Source: Neobacillus niacini (GTDB lineage Bacteria; Bacillota; Bacilli; Bacillales; Cytobacillaceae). From it: DNA of 64,000 nucleotides. Under the pieces are notes generated by a model that worked only from the letters and a program-made list of their open reading frames with translations, was not told the origin of the DNA and did no database searches. This document shows, one piece after another, positions 61,131-64,000 of the stretch. Within the stretch, counting starts at the first letter, position 1; each line of letters opens with the position of its first letter. The stretch spans positions 124,001-188,000 of the forward strand of contig NZ_BAWM01000098.1 in assembly GCF_000759675.1 (NCBI RefSeq). Reading direction: 5' to 3'. The translations under genes were made by a program, and so were the position numbers.

Positions 61131-61991
61131 TTACGATATTACACTTTCATTTGCAATTGATTTAACGTTTTGTCCTTGCTGTGAAGGTATGAACTTCCAT
61201 GTGACACGTTCTACTTCAGCTTCTTCAAGTGCTTTATATACTGCATTATGCGATTCATATCGAATATCTGGAATTTTCCGCAATACCACAGTTGTTTCTA
61301 CTTCGGAATCAAAAGGAAATGGGTCTATTACAACTGAGCCATTACCTTGCCCTTTAACGGTAATCATACATCCTTTGCTATCAACCGTTTGACGGACTGG
61401 TCCCATAATTAATTCATTCGTCGTATCCTGCTTATGCATAGAAACATATTGAGAAAGTCGGTCCATAAATTGAACAATCTCATAATTCTTCCACAGATTA
61501 TTTTCGAATTGACTTCTGGGTCCTGATTTATCCCATAATTTCATTTTTAAATCTACCCATTCCTTCTGCAAGCTGATAATTTTCTCATCGATAAGTGGAG
61601 CCAAATCTGATGGAATTTTAAAAGTAAACGATGGATCATAACCGAAACGGCTGGTATATAAACCAATCCAATGCATACCTACCAAGAGTCCAGCATAAGG
61701 GTCCTCTACTTTTACTTGTTCATAACCTTTCCCATAAAAATCTACGTGTTGCAGCAGGTTGACATTTAGGAAAGGAACAGGCTGACCACTAGCATCATTG
61801 AACAATACGGTCGTGTCGGACTCGATCCAGCCAATATCATGCTTTTGGACAGCCAAGCAGAGAGATTCAAAATGGTTAGGCCGTGCATATTGGTCATTTC
61901 CCCAATGACGTGCAACCTCCCCTGCTTGGACAGAATGATCATATTGATTAACAATATATAAATATCCATCATCATGCTTTGTAATAAACAT
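61131..61991 (-). CDS. DUF3891 family protein, candidate metal enzyme
   Basis: 286 residues, no signal or membrane segment. Conserved-looking polar residues include His19 (QYDHSVQAG), His29 (ARHWGNDQ), the pair His51-Asp52 (QKHDIGWIE) and His107 (GMHWIGLY). The order H...H...HD...H resembles the metal site of HD-fold phosphohydrolases and HD-type oxygenases. The last 80 residues form a separate beta-rich part. It sits between FAD monooxygenase and maleate isomerase genes, where the pathway lacks a ring-opening enzyme. I infer a ring-cleaving or hydrolytic role; this is unproved. ATG with AGGAG nine bases upstream. Confidence 0.8.
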   Translation of the reverse strand: MFITKHDDGYLYIVNQYDHSVQAGEVARHWGNDQYARPNHFESLCLAVQKHDIGWIESDTTVLFNDASGQPVPFLNVNLLQHVDFYGKGYEQVKVEDPYAGLLVGMHWIGLYTSRFGYDPSFTFKIPSDLAPLIDEKIISLQKEWVDLKMKLWDKSGPRSQFENNLWKNYEIVQFMDRLSQYVSMHKQDTTNELIMGPVRQTVDSKGCMITVKGQGNGSVVIDPFPFDSEVETTVVLRKIPDIRYESHNAVYKALEEAEVERVTWKFIPSQQGQNVKSIANESVIS

Positions 61992-62027
61992 TCATTAATT
62001 CTCCTTTTTACAATACTAGGGTATGGT

Positions 62028-63317
62028 TTATTTTGCTTCGACTAATTCATCATGAAAGATAAAAGATTCATCAATATCAAGTGGAATTTCCCTTGTAAAT
62101 AATTTTTTATAAACATCTGTTATGTCTGGCATTTTGGTAGCAATATTGAACATTAGCGGAGCTAAATCTTTCTTAATTGGCTCTCTTGTCAAAAACTTCT
62201 CTAACGTTAATTGCAGGTTTTGGATCATTTTTACCTCTTCTTTACGTCTATTTTGTACTTGCTTAAGTGTTTCAAGTGATAAATCATTATTCTTATATCC
62301 TTTATATATAACATCTGCTGCTATAACTGCTGTTCCCATAGCCAGTGTGCTTCCTACTGCTCCCCAAGGGGTAACACAATGGGCCGCATCACCAATTAGC
62401 ATGCAACCTTCTTCCTTAGCCCAATCCTTTATATATCTCATCCTGCATAAAAGTTGAACGAATGACTTGAAGTCTGTAACATTTTCGAAGTGTTGTGTAA
62501 GAATTGGCATATCTTCAAGGATTTTTTCTTTGAAGGACTCGATTCCTTCCTTCTTTATTTTTTGATACTCTCCTTTAGTTAGAGAAATTCCACACTGAAT
62601 ATAACCGCCTAGTTTCGGTAAGAAAAGGTAATTGTAATTCTTTTGGAAATAGAAATGGTAAATATTATAATCCCAAGATTCAGGCTTTTCAAATGAGAAC
62701 CATAATAAATCATTATCATAATAATCGAGCTCTAGTTCAAAACTCCCCAGCTTCTCCATCGTGGAATTTCTTCCATCTACGCCTACTGTTACTTTGGATT
62801 TAATATTTAATTTCCCCTCAAATAAATCTTCCTCTGTGAAGTTAATTTGATCTCCTGGCTTCGCTTGGGCATAAACTCCAATAACTTTCCCCTCGTCTCT
62901 TAGAAGGTCTCTCACTTTTGTATTAAATAATAATTTGAAGTTTGGATATTTTTTTGCTTTGTCAAGTAATGCCGAAAGAAGGGTAGGTTGTGTCAATCTT
63001 GCACAGTAGCTTTCTTCTTCAATTAGAGTATTAAATGCGAGCTGCATAATTTTCACATTATTATGAAAAACGTTTACCTCAGGTATTTTTACGTGTGAAT
63101 TGGATTCAATATAATCTAGTAAATTTAATTGTTTCATCAATTGAACAAAACGCGGCTGTGTTATTTCCCCTCGATACTCTCTGTGAAAATCTCCATTTTG
63201 CTCAAGAACGATTACTTCCATCCCCTGTTTCGCCAATAGTAGTCCTAATAGCATTCCAGCCGGGCCAGCACCAACGATACACACATCAGACTGAACTTCT
63301 TTAATTAATTCCTCCAT
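62028..63317 (-). CDS. FAD-dependent monooxygenase (aromatic hydroxylase type)
   Basis: 429 residues of the p-hydroxybenzoate hydroxylase group: the FAD-binding GxGxxG in VCIVGAGPAGMLLGLLLA, the DG motif VGVDGRNSTMEK, and the GD motif MLIGDAAHCVTPWGAVGST. It should add one oxygen to a ring using NAD(P)H. In the proposed route it would hydroxylate, with or without decarboxylation, a hydroxynicotinate to a di- or trihydroxypyridine. It follows the molybdenum hydroxylase gene by 28 bp. The exact substrate cannot be told from sequence. Confidence 0.88.
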   Translation of the reverse strand: MEELIKEVQSDVCIVGAGPAGMLLGLLLAKQGMEVIVLEQNGDFHREYRGEITQPRFVQLMKQLNLLDYIESNSHVKIPEVNVFHNNVKIMQLAFNTLIEEESYCARLTQPTLLSALLDKAKKYPNFKLLFNTKVRDLLRDEGKVIGVYAQAKPGDQINFTEEDLFEGKLNIKSKVTVGVDGRNSTMEKLGSFELELDYYDNDLLWFSFEKPESWDYNIYHFYFQKNYNYLFLPKLGGYIQCGISLTKGEYQKIKKEGIESFKEKILEDMPILTQHFENVTDFKSFVQLLCRMRYIKDWAKEEGCMLIGDAAHCVTPWGAVGSTLAMGTAVIAADVIYKGYKNNDLSLETLKQVQNRRKEEVKMIQNLQLTLEKFLTREPIKKDLAPLMFNIATKMPDITDVYKKLFTREIPLDIDESFIFHDELVEAK

Positions 63318-63345
63318 TAATAATCACCTATTTTCTTACAAATTT

Positions 63346-64000
63346 TTACTTAATGGCTTCCACTAGCTGAAACTCTTTTGATTGTCGCATAAGCTCCCTA
63401 AGCTGCGCTGGTTTTACAGGAATATTTTCCACCTTAATATTCCATTCACGTAATGCATCTTCTACAGCTGATTGAATTACGGCTGGAACAGGAATGGTAC
63501 CACTTTCGCCTGCACCCTTCATTCCGAGTGGATTGAGTGGCGAAGGTGTTTCAACATGGCCAATCTTCATTTCTGGAACCTCACAAGCAGAAGGTACAAG
63601 ATAATCCATTAAAGTACTTGTTAACAACTGACCTTGGCGATCATAAACAATTTCCTCATACAATGCATTTCCAATCCCATTTGAAATACCCCCTTGGACC
63701 TGCCCCTTAACAATTAGTGGATTTAGGAGCTTTCCATTATCATGTACTGATGTATAATCTAAGATTTGAATTGCACAAGATTTTGGATCAATTTCGACTA
63801 CTGCAATATCCGTCATCCCTGTTACAGAGGCAGCTTCCGGAGCAAAATATTCAGTAACCTCTAATCCCGGTTCAACAGAATATGGGAATGTAGTTCCAGG
63901 GAAGAGTCCTTTTGCTTCATGAGCTAAGTCTCCTAAACTAATTCTTCTAGAAGGTTGTTCCACCGAAAAAACGCAGCCGTCTTTCATCTCTAATACTTCT
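63346..64000 (-). CDS. Xanthine dehydrogenase-family molybdenum hydroxylase, large subunit, C-terminal part
   Basis: The last 218 codons are present; the gene continues past base 64000. It shows the molybdopterin-binding pattern VKGQVQGGISNGIGNALYEE and the catalytic-Glu loop GMKGAGESGTIPVPAVIQSA, as in nicotinate, isoquinoline and carbon monoxide dehydrogenases. Such enzymes hydroxylate a ring carbon next to nitrogen using water. It is the first visible gene of the catabolic operon; its FAD and iron-sulfur subunits would lie beyond the window. Hydroxylation of nicotinate to 6-hydroxynicotinate is inferred from context. Confidence 0.9.
   Translation of the reverse strand, partial: EVLEMKDGCVFSVEQPSRRISLGDLAHEAKGLFPGTTFPYSVEPGLEVTEYFAPEAASVTGMTDIAVVEIDPKSCAIQILDYTSVHDNGKLLNPLIVKGQVQGGISNGIGNALYEEIVYDRQGQLLTSTLMDYLVPSACEVPEMKIGHVETPSPLNPLGMKGAGESGTIPVPAVIQSAVEDALREWNIKVENIPVKPAQLRELMRQSKEFQLVEAIK

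Noticed and set aside
1..64000. CRISPR arrays, rRNA, tRNA and intact insertion sequences
   Set aside because: None seen. The only tandem arrays (38889-38985 and 40808-41112) lack spacer variation of CRISPR type.

Overview
The window looks like part of a low-GC Gram-positive, spore-forming, aerobic Bacillaceae chromosome; a Neobacillus/Bacillus-type host is an inference. Support comes from AT-rich DNA, strong GGAGG ribosome sites with frequent TTG/GTG starts, a class IV PhaR/PhaC polyhydroxyalkanoate synthase, S-Ena-type spore appendage genes, a Vpr-like subtilase, and BirA, PerR, CodY and cre sites of Bacillus type. No rRNA or tRNA gene was seen.

Region 1 (0-12.7 kb) handles acyl-CoA and PHA metabolism: a cut acyl-CoA ligase, a class III CoA-transferase, an alpha/beta hydrolase, a phaC-phaR-phasin cluster headed by an acyl-CoA dehydrogenase, a LysR regulator, and etfB-etfA for electrons from the dehydrogenase. 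A nearly identical ~30-bp motif lies upstream of three of these minus-strand units, with a weaker copy before etfBA, so they look like one regulon. Two copies of an intact 41-codon gene flank the etf segment. Region 2 (12.8-14 kb) is a scar holding a TRAP-transporter relic and a decayed CYP102-type P450.

Region 3 (14-34 kb) is mixed: an MFS exporter, Vpr-like protease, BrnQ, spore-appendage genes, an EIIA-Glc-like protein, a DUF4145 protein, a DMT permease, a cysteine dioxygenase, a two-component system, a YlmA-like ATPase, BioY under a BirA box, and KatG under a PerR-like box. Relics of AraC, IS3 and histidine kinase genes are scattered through it. Region 4 (34.6-41.4 kb) has a MarR-controlled heterodimeric ABC exporter with two matching palindromes, a phage helicase-loader relic, an AEC permease, and an inverted-repeat-bounded block with about six 52-bp hairpin repeats.

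Region 5 (41.4-50.3 kb) is riboswitch-controlled. Two divergent cobalamin riboswitches sit back to back, one for class I ribonucleotide reductase (nrdA-nrdB-flavodoxin) and one for B12-independent methionine synthase (metE). Each has its own intrinsic terminator. A c-di-AMP (ydaO-type) riboswitch precedes an amino-acid permease.

Region 6 (51-64 kb) looks like a nicotinate (niacin) catabolic island. It has a NiaP-like transporter, IclR and GntR regulators, MoaA and a MoeA-like protein for molybdenum cofactor, and a long minus-strand operon. That operon encodes a molybdenum hydroxylase (cut by the window edge), an FAD monooxygenase, a DUF3891 protein with an HD-like metal motif, maleate isomerase, a DsrE protein, a maleamate amidohydrolase-like enzyme, a ferredoxin-NADP reductase-like enzyme and malic enzyme. 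Together these suggest nicotinate to hydroxypyridines to maleamate, maleate, fumarate, malate and pyruvate. No known ring-opening enzyme is visible, which makes the DUF3891 protein the most interesting candidate in the window.
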